Shown one piece after another: positions 29,592 to 39,653 of a stretch of DNA of 64,000 bases (the first letter of the stretch is position 1; every line of letters starts with the position of its first letter). A program made the position numbers and the translations under genes. The stretch spans positions 282,001-346,000 of the forward strand of contig CAUYUJ010014326.1 of NCBI GenBank assembly GCA_963575745.1, in the 5' to 3' direction. The notes under the pieces are model-generated. The model saw only the letters and a list, made by a program, of their open reading frames with translations. It ran no database searches and was not told where the DNA came from. The stretch is from Prorocentrum cordatum. Taxonomy: Eukaryota; Sar; Dinophyceae; Prorocentrales; Prorocentraceae.

Positions 29592-32500
29592 TTCGCCGTC
29601 GTCGTCGTCCTCGCCCTCGTCGTCGTCGTCGCCGTTGTCATCGTCTTCGTCGTCGTGGTCGTCGGGGGGGGGGGAGGGGAGATTTGCCAGGCCGCACCTT
29701 CGGGCGAAGCTCGCTCTCGCACCACTCCCTGAACTGCGCCAAGCGCTGGGTCAGCACGTCTGGGTGCTCGCGCTCCATGCCAGGCGCCGTCATCTCGGTG
29801 TGCCGGTCCAGCAAGATCGCGAGGTCTTTCACGCAGTCCGCCTCGGGGACCTCGTACCCCTCCTGGCCCATGACACCTGGGATCGTCTTCTCGAAACACT
29901 CCAACCACTTCAAACAAAAATCGCACGCGCTCTGAATCGGGACCGGGCCGGCGGGGTCAATCACGCACCGCAGCCTCAGGAAAACCGCTGCCGCCCTTGC
30001 GGGCCCACGGTGTCCTCCCCACACATGCCGACTCCTGATCATCCTCACTATGCCTTTCCCATTCACTCCTCCTCCTCCCCCCCCCCTCATCGAACCGCCC
30101 CGCCGAGCGGCTCCAAATCCTCCAGAGCCACCCGCAAGCAGACAGGCCCGAATCCTCCTCCTCCTCCTCCTCCTCCTCCTCCCCCTCCTCCCTACCCTTC
30201 GATCTTCTCGGACATCCTACCGCGCCTGATCCCCCTACTTCTGCGCCCATTTCAAACTGCCCCTCCTCCTCCTACCCCCCTCCTCCTGCGCCCCCCCTTC
30301 TTCCGAGGCGCACGCGCCCTCCTTCCACCCACCCTCCTCCATCTTCTGAGTCGCGCGTCTCCTCCATCCGCCCTCCCTCCTCCCTCGTCCTCCATCTGAA
30401 GCCCGCGTCTCCTCCCTCCCACCTCCTCCTCCTCCTCCTCCTCCTCCTCCTCCTCCTCCTCTCCTCCTCCTCCCCCCCCTCCTTCTCCTCGCCGTGCCTG
30501 CCCCCTAGTCGCGGCCCCTACTCCCACCGACCCCTTTCCCTGGGGCGGGCGGCCGCGGCCGGAGGCCCCCGCGTCCTTGAAACGAGCGGACCACTTCTCG
30601 CGGACCTGCCCGCAGAGAGTCGCGCCCCACTCGCACTTGGCGGCACCCGAGAGGTTCAACACCACGGCGCCCCACTCGGTGGTCAGGTAGTAGGAGCACG
30701 ACTCGGCCGCGACCGCGAGCGCCTCATCAAAGGACTTCAGGGTGTCGGGAAGCTGGTCTTCGAAGGCGACTCTGGCATCGACAGTGAACTTCGTTTCTCC
30801 GATCCAATCGGCCTCCGACATCAGCGACTGCGGGAAAGCCCTCAAGTCGCCCATCGGGTCGTCCACGTGATGTCCGGCGGCTTCGCGGACGAGTCGCGAC
30901 GCCCCCCTCAACTTCTCGACGAGGTCGACGATCTCGGCGGCCAGCGCCACGTTGTCAACCTGCTGGTCGATTGCATCCTGCGCACCACTGAGGATAGGCT
31001 TTCCCTTGGCCGGGAACATCAGAAGACAAGAAAGCAAATCCTCGCCGTCTGTCTTGCACGCGTCCACCTGGGACCTCAGCTCGTTGACTTTCTCCTCGCG
31101 CGGAGGGCGAGGGTGGCGCGAGTGGCGGAAGGAGGCGGCTGGAGGAGTGGGGCAGCTAGGGAAAGGGTGTAGGGAGGCAGCAGAGGGGGGAGAGGGAGAC
31201 GAGGAGGGTGGCGGGGAGAAGCGGACGGGGGGAGGGAAGAGGGGAAGGGCAGCAACACGCAGCATTGCAGCATCGCATGGCGCATGGCATGGCGGCATGG
31301 CCCAGGAAGGGGTGGAAGAGCGCCCTCGACGAAGATGGCGACGCCCGGCGAAACACTCAAGACGTTCTTGAAAGCCTCGACCTCGATCTTCAGGTCCGGA
31401 GCCAGGGCCTCCTTGGGCAGGTCCGACAGAGAGCTCAGCAGTGCGACCAGGCCATCCTTGCATTCCTCCGACGAGCCGTATTCGGTGAGCTGGTAAACGC
31501 AAGCCTCGTGCACGCACTTCCGCTGCAGCCTGCGCGCGTCGTCGTCGCCAAGGGTGCTCCGCAGCTGCTTCAACGAGGCCATCGGGATGACGGTGCAGAG
31601 GCGCTGGGCATCCGTGCTGACAACCTCGAAGTACTGAGTCCAGATGAGCTCGCACTCCACCTGCAGCGGCAAAGTCTCGTGGGCGAGGTACGTCATCAAG
31701 GATTCCCAAAGTGGCATGAAGGCAGCAGCGCCCTTCGCAGCAGAAGGCTGGCCCTTCCGTATCTTGTTGAGGCGGATGTGCGTGCCGATCACGTCGAGGC
31801 GCCGATTAGCCAATAGGTACTTGTCCTTCTCAGTCTTGTCGATGTTCTCGGCCGCAGCCTTCGAGGTGGCGATCTTGCTGTACCTCTCCAAACTCCTCTG
31901 CATGACGTGGTCGTTGCTCCCGAAGTACAGCGAACTCCCATCGGCCAGCTTGATTTTTTCCCCGTGCTCTGATGCCACGTCGTAGCATTCCGATCCCTTC
32001 GGGCCACGTTTGCCAGGGGCCTGGGAGCCCTTGTCATCCTTCGAAGGGGTCGCAGGCTTTTGTTGCGGGGTGCCCCTCCTGCTGGCATGGGCAGCCTGGG
32101 CCCCTGCCCCCTGCCTCCTAGATGACGATGGCTTCTGCGTGGTCTGCTTGTTCGCCCTGGGCGGCTTCTTCTGCTTCGGCTGCGGCCTGTCCGATGCCGA
32201 GTCGGAGTCCAAACATACGCCGAACGCCCGCCTCCTTCTTGCTGGCCCCGGGGCGGACGACGCGGCGTCGTCGTCGGCGTCGTGAGCGGCACCAGCAGCA
32301 CCGGGTGACGCACCATCGCCATCGCCGCCCTTGCCGTTGTCGCGATTCTTGGTCGGCGTCTCTCTCGCCTTGTTGTTCGCCAGCATCAACAAGCAGTCAT
32401 GTATCATGCCGCTCGCGGCAGAATGGAAACCCTCGGCCATGTCAGCGGCGATGTCCTCGAACTGCTGCTCAACGGCATCGGGGTCGGCGCCGCTCTCACT

Positions 32501-33187
32501 GCCGCCGTCGTGCAACACGTCCTCCTTGTCAAGGGAATCGGCTATGATGCGCGTTGCCATCATCGGCTGCTCCTCTTCCGCATCAGGGGCGAGTACTCCA
32601 CGCACTCCATTGAAAACGCTGACTTTATGGCCTCGCTTCTTATTTTCATGTGCGTTCGGGTCGCCGAACCTCTTGGCATAAAGCTTGTCGGGGTAGAACG
32701 GCACGGGCGCGTCCTTGAGCTCGTACCGCTCGCTCCTCCTCTTGGACACCTTGACCCTCTTGACGCCGTCCCGCTTGCTCTTGATGTACTTCTTGCCCTT
32801 CTTCCTGTCATCGAGAAAATTGGCCCTCCGTTGCTTGAAATCCTCCAATATCTGAATCTTCGTCCTCGCCTGCGTCCTGAAGTCTTCTACTCCATTGTAC
32901 TTGTGGCAAATCGTGCACCACACGCGCTCGCAATACCAGCACCTCGATCCCGACAGGTCGGCGTAGGCCCACCGCATCAGGATATCCTCGTTCTCCTCGT
33001 CTGTGTCACCCTGGCATTTGCCGCAGAGCATGTTGCACGGCTTCGTCGGCCGTTCCTCTCTGGTGGGTTTCTGCTGCCTCTGCGTCTTCTCAAAGAGGTT
33101 GGCGCGCCTGGCCTGGGAGTGGAAGTCCGCGGCCTCAGATTTTGCCTTCCTGCTCCTCTTGGCGGGAGATCGCGAGTCGCCGGCCAT
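28596..33187 (-). CDS. 1,214-aa protein with N-terminal Cys cluster, four exons, transposon cargo
   Basis: Proposed exons 33187-31322, 31094-30532, 29995-29698 and 29513-28596 join in phase and total 3,645 bases. Intron 1 appears to use GC-AG (GGC|GCTCTT ... CGCGAG|GAG), intron 2 GT-AG (less certain) and intron 3 GT-AG (AAG|GTGCGG ... CGCAG|GTC). The ATG at 33187 follows a CCGCAGG that could be a trans-splice acceptor. C51, C55, C58, C83, C86, C91, C94 and H95 form a zinc-binding cluster. Then come a basic segment (QRRANFLDDRKKGKKYIKS), an acidic and Ser/Pro-rich middle with RRRR, and a long helical C-terminal half (LQVECELIWTQYFEVVSTDA; VYINNGWWADALFAEMCLDL). No family recognised. The intact frame beside the methyltransferase suggests a role in the element's life cycle, for example DNA or chromatin binding. 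Confidence 0.65.
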
Positions 33188-33229
33188 CCTGCGGGCCAGA
33201 TGCGCAAATATGTTTTCGGGCGGAACTTT

Positions 33230-33725
33230 GGGTTGGCGGGACAGCCCCAGTCCGAGACGGCCCACGCCCATGACCCATGACAGCCCAAGTCCAAGACGAC
33301 CCATGCGGCGGCCTGTGGCCCATATGGGCCCATGGGCCACATGTCCAAAAAGCTCAGTCAGCCCCTGGACAGCCGAAACTCCAAGACCCAAAAGGGCGCC
33401 CCGAGACATCCCAAGTCCAGGACGCGAGCCCCCCAAGAGGGATGGGGATGGATGGGGGATTACCGAGCGTCTCACACGAGGGCGAGGAGAGAGGAGGGAA
33501 GCGGGTACTCGGCGACTCACCGTCGGGCGAACGGCGTGGCGATCCCACCTCCCCCTCGCCCCCAAGCTCCGAGGCAAGTCGCTCGGCCCCAGGCGAATCG
33601 TCCGGGCGCTCGGGCCCCAGGGGCGAGCGTGCGCCGCCATGGGCCATGGGCCATGGGCCATGGGCCATTGGGCCATGGGCCATGGCCCCCATGGCCATGG
33701 GCCATTGGGCCGTTGAGCCATTTAA
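33230..33725. repeat. CCCAAGTCCAAGACG and GGGCCATG repeats 5' of the 1,214-aa gene
   Basis: 33240-33440 repeats AGCCCAAGTCCAAGACGGCCC-like units. 33635-33715 repeats ATGGGCCATGGGCC, a 7-bp unit that is itself palindromic (GGCCATGGGCC). GGCCATGG also recurs at 35965-36000, upstream of the methyltransferase. The region may hold promoter or untranslated leader; nothing specific can be shown. Confidence 0.7.
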
Positions 33726-34119
33726 TGATTTCCCACCCTGGAGTCCTTGGCGGGCGCAGCGTCCTATGCTGTTTCGGCCCGACTCGGACCCTGGGGAGCT
33801 CCTCTATGTCCTTGCCGTCAGCGGGCTCCGAGAGGCCCATTGCTGCCGAAGTCCCGCGGGGCAGCAGGCGACTGTGCCCGCGCGCATCCAGGAAGGGGGA
33901 GGCGCGGTACCCTGCCGCGCACCGCTCGGGCACGCATGGCAACGGTAAAATGACCAGGATGCGAGGCCCTCGAGCTCATTCGACATCAGAGCATTGGCAA
34001 GATAAGCAAGGATGATAAGGTACCGCTTCGAGTATGGTACAGTATGGCTTGGATTCCAAGGAAGCAAGAATGCCGGATCACCGTTGCTAACTTTGCTACC
34101 AGGGAAGAAAGGGTGCCAA

Positions 34120-34395
34120 GCTGATGAGCTGATTGGGAAGCTCCCAGAGCTGATGAGCTGATGAGCTGATGAGTTTAATGTCTTGGACCCCCAGACGTCG
34201 CCGAGTCAACTCCCCATGTGGCCCACGCAGCAGGCCCATGCAATAATCTACCGAAACGCCCGTGGCACGGTGCTCTGGGGCCTTGCAGCTCGACGCGCAC
34301 ATGCCGCATATGCCTCGCCCTCAGTCGCTGAAACCGACATCGCATTCTTCTGGCTCAAAACTATCCTCGCCCTCAGTCGCTGAAACCGACTATCG
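34120..34395. repeat. AGCTGATG repeat and 54-bp tandem at the 3' end of the methyltransferase
   Basis: 34120-34172 repeats GAGCTGATGA. Two copies of CTCGCCCTCAGTCGCTGAAACCGAC start near 34315 and 34369, 54 bp apart, inside or next to the last codons of the methyltransferase frame, so its C-terminal tail is partly repeat-encoded (FQRLRARIVLSQ and repeated SVSATEGE). Confidence 0.7.
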
Positions 34396-36095
34396 CCCTC
34401 TGTCGCATCCTCCTCCATGTTATGGTCCTCCTCGTCTGTGCCCGTGTCCTCGACGTCGGAGCTGCCGTCCTGCGCAGCCTGCGCAGCACCTGCAGCAGGG
34501 CGCGGGATCGCCTGGTCGTTGAACGCTTTCATCTGGCGCAGGATGACGGCCCAATCGCACGCCACGAAGATCGCGAACAACAAGGACATCACAGTAGCGC
34601 CGTTGAAAGCGTTTCCAGCTAGATCCATCTTCTCGCTGCACGTCAGAGGGGGGTCGCACTCCTGGAGAAACTTGAAGCTGAACCCCTGCAAAGCAAGGGC
34701 CTCGTCGCCAGTCAACAACCTTCGCTGGCGCAATAACCAGATCGTGCTCGTGGACACGAGGCACGGCGTAACCCCGACCCGGACGTTCTGCCAATCAGTA
34801 CTCAAATTGGTGTCCACAGTGAGGTCCTTGCCCACGAGCTCATCAAGGCGTTCATGAGCCATCTGTTCCCAATACCAAATGCTCTGCTTATTCCTCTCTG
34901 TGAGGTGCCTGGTGACATCGAGGAACTCGGGGTCGTACTGCGGCGGCCAATCTAGTTTGGCGGCCTGGTAGGCCGAGAGGTTGTCGACCATGAACGTGTC
35001 CTTTACAACTTTTGCCTTCTTCGTGGCCGGCGCCGACTTCGGCTGGCTGTCAAACTCCATCATCCACGGGCACCCCTTGCCATGCGACTCGAAAAAGGCA
35101 TGCAGCGGCAAAGGCTCCCAGAATTCGAACTGCTCGAGCAGGGCTACAATCTCCGAGATGAAAGACGGGGACACGAATCCTTCTGTCTCTTGGTCGATGG
35201 CAGAATCAGACACTAAGAAACCAACAACCCACCACCTGCCCCTGCTCTGGGGTACGCCGTACTTCTGCGCCTGCAAAACGGACGCGTGGACAACGTAGCC
35301 GAACCTGTTCAATCGGCTGACCACCTCCTGCAAGTTTGTCTTGCCACCAGAGGGGTTGGGGGCGCTCAGGTTCTTGACGTTCTCGATGAAGACGACGCCT
35401 GGCCGGCGTCGCGCCACGCACCCGAAGACACCTCTAGCCGTGCTGCCCGTGCGGCCCGACCCCTGCGCCACGCGCCCTTTCGACCGCGTCGAGCCCCTGT
35501 TCAAGAGGCTGACCGAGTCGCACTCCGCGCCGAAGAACGAGAGCAACACTTGCACGATCACAGCCATCCCACCAGTCAAAACGTTCTTACCGCTGACCGC
35601 ACCGAGATCCCGAATGTCTTCGAGCAAGACGCTGGGGGCAAAATGCCTCATCAAAAACCTTCTTTTGAACTCCACAATTTCTGCCGAAAACTGGTGCGTT
35701 ACCTTGATGTCAGCGCCGAACTCCCGATGAAACATTTCGGCCAACATAGTCAGCACGTAGATGACGATATCAGTGCCGCTGCACCCAGTGCCCACCGAGA
35801 TCTCCCCGCCGACCTGCGCCATCAAGAACTGGAGGTTGGAGTATGCCTTCATGCGCTGCGCGGGCGTCAACTTCTTCAACAACCTCTTGGCTATCTCCGC
35901 GGCAGGACACGACGGGGGCTCCTTTCCGCTCGGGGCAGACCCTGGGCCACGGAACCACCGCGGCCATGGGCCATGGGGCCATGGGCGGGCCGCATGGCCG
36001 CATGGCGTCGTCGCGGGGCCCAAGATGGCCCGCGAGGGCAACGAGCATGTCCCAGGAGACCTCGAGATCCCCAAAAGAACCCCAGAAGGCTCCAA
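34248..36095 (-). CDS. Cytosine-5 DNA methyltransferase, transposon cargo
   Basis: Within this 615-codon frame the C5-methyltransferase motifs occur in order: VGTGCSGTD (motif I-like, residue 101), FFGAECDSVS (motif IV; catalytic Cys about 192, with Glu where Pro or Ser is usual before it), VVFIENVKNL (motif VI, ENV 238-240), KYGVPQSRGRWWVVGF (motif VIII, 278-293), LTGDEALALQGF (IX, 461) and DLAGNAFNG (X, 491). It would transfer a methyl group from S-adenosylmethionine to cytosine C5 in DNA. Residues 1-60 are probably untranslated or intron; the real exon likely begins near PAAEIAKRLLKKLTPAQR (about 35920), so an upstream exon is possible. The tail is acidic (GTDEEDHNMEED). No plant-homeodomain, BAH or RING domain is visible. 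It shares strand and intactness with the candidate transposase and lies inside the 21-kb element. Confidence 0.85.
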   Translation of the reverse strand: MEPSGVLLGISRSPGTCSLPSRAILGPATTPCGHAARPWPHGPWPRWFRGPGSAPSGKEPPSCPAAEIAKRLLKKLTPAQRMKAYSNLQFLMAQVGGEISVGTGCSGTDIVIYVLTMLAEMFHREFGADIKVTHQFSAEIVEFKRRFLMRHFAPSVLLEDIRDLGAVSGKNVLTGGMAVIVQVLLSFFGAECDSVSLLNRGSTRSKGRVAQGSGRTGSTARGVFGCVARRRPGVVFIENVKNLSAPNPSGGKTNLQEVVSRLNRFGYVVHASVLQAQKYGVPQSRGRWWVVGFLVSDSAIDQETEGFVSPSFISEIVALLEQFEFWEPLPLHAFFESHGKGCPWMMEFDSQPKSAPATKKAKVVKDTFMVDNLSAYQAAKLDWPPQYDPEFLDVTRHLTERNKQSIWYWEQMAHERLDELVGKDLTVDTNLSTDWQNVRVGVTPCLVSTSTIWLLRQRRLLTGDEALALQGFSFKFLQECDPPLTCSEKMDLAGNAFNGATVMSLLFAIFVACDWAVILRQMKAFNDQAIPRPAAGAAQAAQDGSSDVEDTGTDEEDHNMEEDATEGDSRFQRLRARIVLSQKNAMSVSATEGEAYAACARRAARPQSTVPRAFR

Positions 36096-36329
36096 GGAAG
36101 CTCAGGGGGGGGTCAAGAAGGGCCCGAGAAAACCGCTAGATTGGGGCCATGATGGGGGGCCCACGAGGTGCCTCCTGCCTGTCCCCCAGGACCCCTTGTG
36201 GGCATTCACACAGAGGCCCCTTCGGAGCAATCTCATGGGCTCCGAGATCCCCCTGAGAAGGCCTCGGAGGACCGCGAGCGAGCCCAAGGCAGCTCCAAGA
36301 AGGCTCCACCATGGCTCTCAGGCACGAAC

Positions 36330-36550
36330 AATTAGTTGAATAAATTGTTTGAATTAGTTGAATTAGTTGTATTGAATTATTTGAATTACTTGTAAAGTTG
36401 CCGGCCGGGGTGCCAAAGTTGCCGGGCAAGCGAATTCCCTGATGCATCATGCAAAACGCTACTATTTCAAAGTTGCCGGGGCGCCCGAAAGTTGCCGGGG
36501 CAACTAATACAACTAATTCACGACAACTAATACAACTAATTCAAAACAAC
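36330..36550. repeat. Inverted AATTAGTTG arrays around AAAGTTGCCGG repeats
   Basis: 36333-36392 is TTGAATTAG-type sequence and 36500-36545 is the inverse ACTAATTC type. Between them four AAAGTTGCCGG copies start near 36397, 36414, 36469 and 36490. The AT-rich arms resemble the transposon's subterminal repeats. It could be a nested foldback element or displaced end sequence. Confidence 0.75.
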
Positions 36551-36599
36551 GAACACCATTATTTGGCGACTTCAGCTATTTATGCAAGTTGGCTCTGGA

Positions 36600-37100
36600 C
36601 TCTAGGGCAGAGGTGAAGCACAGGCGGGGCTTCAAGAGGCCCCAGGAGGCACCGAGAGGGCCGCGAGAGGACCCCAAGAGGCCCCAGGAGAAACCCCATA
36701 AGGTCCCCAGAGAAAGAGATCTCCCAGAGGGCCCCAAGACGGCTCCAAGGGCGTCCCCGAAGGCCCCATGAAGGCGCGACCTCAAACGGCTCGCGCCGCG
36801 ACGGGCCCCGGGTTCGTCACAGCGCGCGGGGCTCCAGAGAGGGCCCCAGACGGCTCCAAGAGCGCCCCAAGACGACCCCAAGAGGCCCCCGAGACTAGGA
36901 AGCGCCCCAGAGGGCCCAAAGACGGCCCCAAGAGGCCCCCAAGAGGGCCCGAAAGCAAAGAGCCCTCTTGGAGCCGTCTCGGGGCCCTCCACGGCCACTC
37001 CGAGGGCCCTCGGACGGGCCTCAGAGGGCCCGAGATGTCTCTGAGACAACCTCAAGGAGGCCTGGAGGTTTTCGCGAGGATGTCCCGAGCGAAACCGCCG
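36600..37100. repeat. CCAAGAGGCCCC short repeats
   Basis: Irregular 11-14-bp units GGCCCCAAGAGGCCCC/CAGAGGGCCC. It is like the repeat at 19184-20030 outside the transposon, so this short-unit family occurs both inside and outside the element. No gene. Confidence 0.8.
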
Positions 37101-37157
37101 ACTCCGACCAAGTATGGTCGAGGTGCAGCGGGGCCCCTATCTCCTATCTCGCCTATC

Positions 37158-37352
37158 GCGGGGGCCCGTCCCGACCACGTTTGGTCGGGGCGGGCCCCCG
37201 CGCGCGCCGATGGATTTTGGGCCAATTCCAGCATCGCCAACCTAGAGCAGCTTAGGAAAGGGGAATCCAAGCTGACGCGCATGCAATATTGCGCCAGCTT
37301 GTATTCCCCTTTCCTAAGCTGCTCTAGGTTGGTGATGCTGGAATTGGCCCAA
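37158..37352. repeat. Two consecutive hairpins, the second with 58-bp arms
   Basis: Hairpin 1: arms 37158-37177 and 37182-37201 match at 19 of 20 positions around CGTT. Hairpin 2: arms 37217-37274 and 37295-37352 (TTGGGCCAATTCCAGCATC at the outer end) match at 56 of 58 positions around a 20-base loop, ACGCGCATGCAATATTGCGC, which is itself nearly symmetrical. The near-perfect arms imply selection for folding or recent origin as a foldback element. It lies between the acidic ORF and the methyltransferase. Confidence 0.9.
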
Positions 37353-37429
37353 CATCCCTCGAAGGATTTTGGGCCACATCCGGCTGTGTGTTTCGTGCTT
37401 CCGCTACTCAAGCGCCAGCAGACGAATCT

Positions 37430-37640
37430 ATATAGATATATACACATAGATATGCCTATGCAGGCTATGCATGCAGCATGCGCTGTGCACGGACTATGCT
37501 ACTATGCTGATATGGCTATGCTGTGCTGCTATGATATGATATATGATATGCTGATGCTATGCAGCATTCCTTGCAGCATAGCTATGATATGCAGCTATGC
37601 AGCATGCAGCATGCAGTATGCATCGCATCGTTTGTGGGAG
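37430..37640. repeat. Alternating CTATGC/GCATGCAG low-complexity run
   Basis: Repeats of CTATGCTGATATGG, TATGATATGATATATG and CAGCATGCAGCATGCAG. AT-rich relative to its surroundings. No gene. Confidence 0.75.
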
Positions 37641-37699
37641 TGCCGGCGAGGACGCGGGGCGTGCCAAGACGTTAACTAGGTCAACGATGATATCTAACA

Positions 37700-38639
37700 T
37701 CACGCTCCGACTTTCAACCCTGGCTCCTCTGCTGCATCGCCGCCGACCTGGGCCCGGGGCTGAACATCTCCGTCATTTGCGGGCTGCTCCTCCTGCTGCG
37801 GGTCCTCAGCGGCGGCTGGCTCGTCGTCGGAATCTGGGGAAAAACTCATGCCCTCAAATGGCGCGTCCTGCGCCGCGGGCCCCTCCTCGGGCCGCCCCTC
37901 GGCTGGCTGCGGCTCCTCAGCTGGCTGCAGCTCCTCTGCTGGCTGCGGCACCTCAGCTGGCTGCGGCTTCTCAGCTAGCCGCGGCCCCCCTAGCTGCTCC
38001 GCTGGCCGCGACTCCTCCGCTGGCGCCCCCTCAGCCGGCGCCTCCTCGGCCGGCGCCCCCTCGGCTGGCGTCGCAGCGGCGCTCGCCTCGGACTCGGGCC
38101 CCTCGGGCGTCGCCTCCCGCGCAGGCGGCGGCAAGCCCGCCGCGGCCGCAGCCGCGGACTCGGGCCCCTCGGCTGGCCGCGGCCCCACAGCTGACTGCAG
38201 CTCCTCAGCTAGCTGCGGCCCCTCAGCTGGCTGCGGCCCTTCAGCTGGCTGCGCCCCCTCTGCTGGCCGCGGCCCCTCCCGCGGCCTCTCAGCTGGCGCC
38301 TCCTTGGCTGGCGGCTCAGCTGGCGCCTCCTCGGCTGGCGCCTCCTCGGCTGAAGTCGCGGCGGGCTTCTCGCTGGGCCCCTCTGGCGCCGCCTGCCGCG
38401 CTGGCGGCGTCGAGCCCGCCGCGGCCGCCAAGGGTGCAACCGCGGCGAGGCCCTCCTGCGCTCGCGAGCCCTGCGGCTCCCGCGGGGCTGGGGCCTCCAA
38501 CGGCGGGCTCGCCTTGGGCGCGGCAGCTGCGTCGTCGTCGTCGTGCTCGTCGTCGTGCTCGTCGTTGTGCTCGGCGTGTTCGTCGTCGTCGTCGTCGTCG
38601 TCGTGCTCGTCGTCGTCGTCGTCGTGCTCGTCGTCGTTT

Positions 38640-38670
<31 letters not shown>

Positions 38671-39073
38671 GCTCGTCGTCGTCGTCGTCGTCGACGTCGT
38701 CGTCGTGCTCGTCGTCGTCGTCGTCGTCTTCGTCGTCGACGTCGTCGCCGTCTTCGTCGTCGTCTTCGTCGTCGTCATCGGCGTCAAGCTGGCCTCGGCG
38801 CCAGTCGCGGCGGACTCGGGCGCCGCGCCCTGCGTTGGCGCCGCGGCTGGCGCAGCGCAAGCTCCCGCCGCCTGGAAGACCAGCTTGCCGCATCCCGTGG
38901 CTGCCCTTTCCAAGTGAGCCTCTTTCCGCGCACGGCGGCTGCTCGCCGGTGGCATCCGAAACTGGAGTGGCAACGATTGCTGGACGAGGGCCTCGAGGGT
39001 CTGCGGGGCGCCGCGGACGCTTGGCCCAAACGGCAGAGACGGAAGGATGGCCCCCCGAGAATTCAACTCCCAA
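37700..39073 (-). CDS. Acidic, Ala/Pro/Glu-rich protein, transposon cargo
   Basis: 457 open codons with an Asp/His run (38520-38790, GTC repeats on the plus strand) and then repeated PAEEAPAE/QPAEGPQPAEG units, closing with SPDSDDEPAAAEDPQQEEQP and a stop at 37700. Near the 5' side a different frame (38209-39066) reads TLEALVQQSLPLQFRMPPAS and RKEAHLERAATGCGKLVFQA, which looks more like protein, so the Asp run may be an intron joining the two frames. The product would be disordered and acidic. It lies between the candidate transposase and the methyltransferase on the same strand. Function unknown. Confidence 0.4.
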
Positions 39074-39079
39074 GAACCC

Positions 39080-39653
39080 CTAGCTCCCCCAACGACCCTT
39101 CCAGCAGCGTGCCGGAGGAAGCCGGAGAAATCCTAGGATTGCCCAGCGAGGACTCCAGAGTTCTAGAATGGCCCTCAACGTCCTCGCGTGGTCTCTGAAG
39201 GACTCTTGATGGGCCGCGGGCCCCTGGGGCCTCAGCGAAACCTCGGTGGGGTGCAGGACGGGCTGCGCATTGCAACGTGCATTGTGTTTTTGTGGCTATA
39301 TGTATATATTGAATGTACTATGTGACATGCACCATGACCATGTATATGTACTACCCACCATGTAACGCGCGTGCCCCTCGACCTAAGTTTAAGACCACCC
39401 CTCGGACGATAAGGTGGTTGTTTATTCGTTTTTGATATTATTTGTTTCCTCCTCGCCTGGGGGCCTCTAGGGGCTCTAAGGGTTCTCCTCGGACGATAAG
39501 GAGGTTTGGGGTTCGGCGAACGGCGTCAGACCGCGTCTAAAACCCGAGGCCAGGCGACCTGCTGGGGGGGCAAGAACGAGGGCGGCAAGAAGCTGGGCTG
39601 GCGCGTTTTGCCACGCCTCCGAAAGCAGTCCTGGAGGCGCACCAGCACAACTG
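39080..39653. other. Intergenic, no supported gene
   Basis: 39080-39260 holds CTCGAGGACTCC-like repeat traces. 39270-39350 is AT-rich (TATATGTATATATTGAATG). The motif CTCGGACGATAAGG occurs twice (near 39402 and 39488), each followed by a GT-rich stretch. It lies just 3' of the candidate transposase stop, so it may include the transcript end. Confidence 0.45.

Noticed and set aside
31076-33721. A single 881-codon ORF as one exon
   Set aside because: Its first 178 codons translate the GGCCATG and CCCAAGTCC repeats and its last 82 are a pyrimidine-rich intron; the spliced model keeps phase and continues into clear protein sequence.
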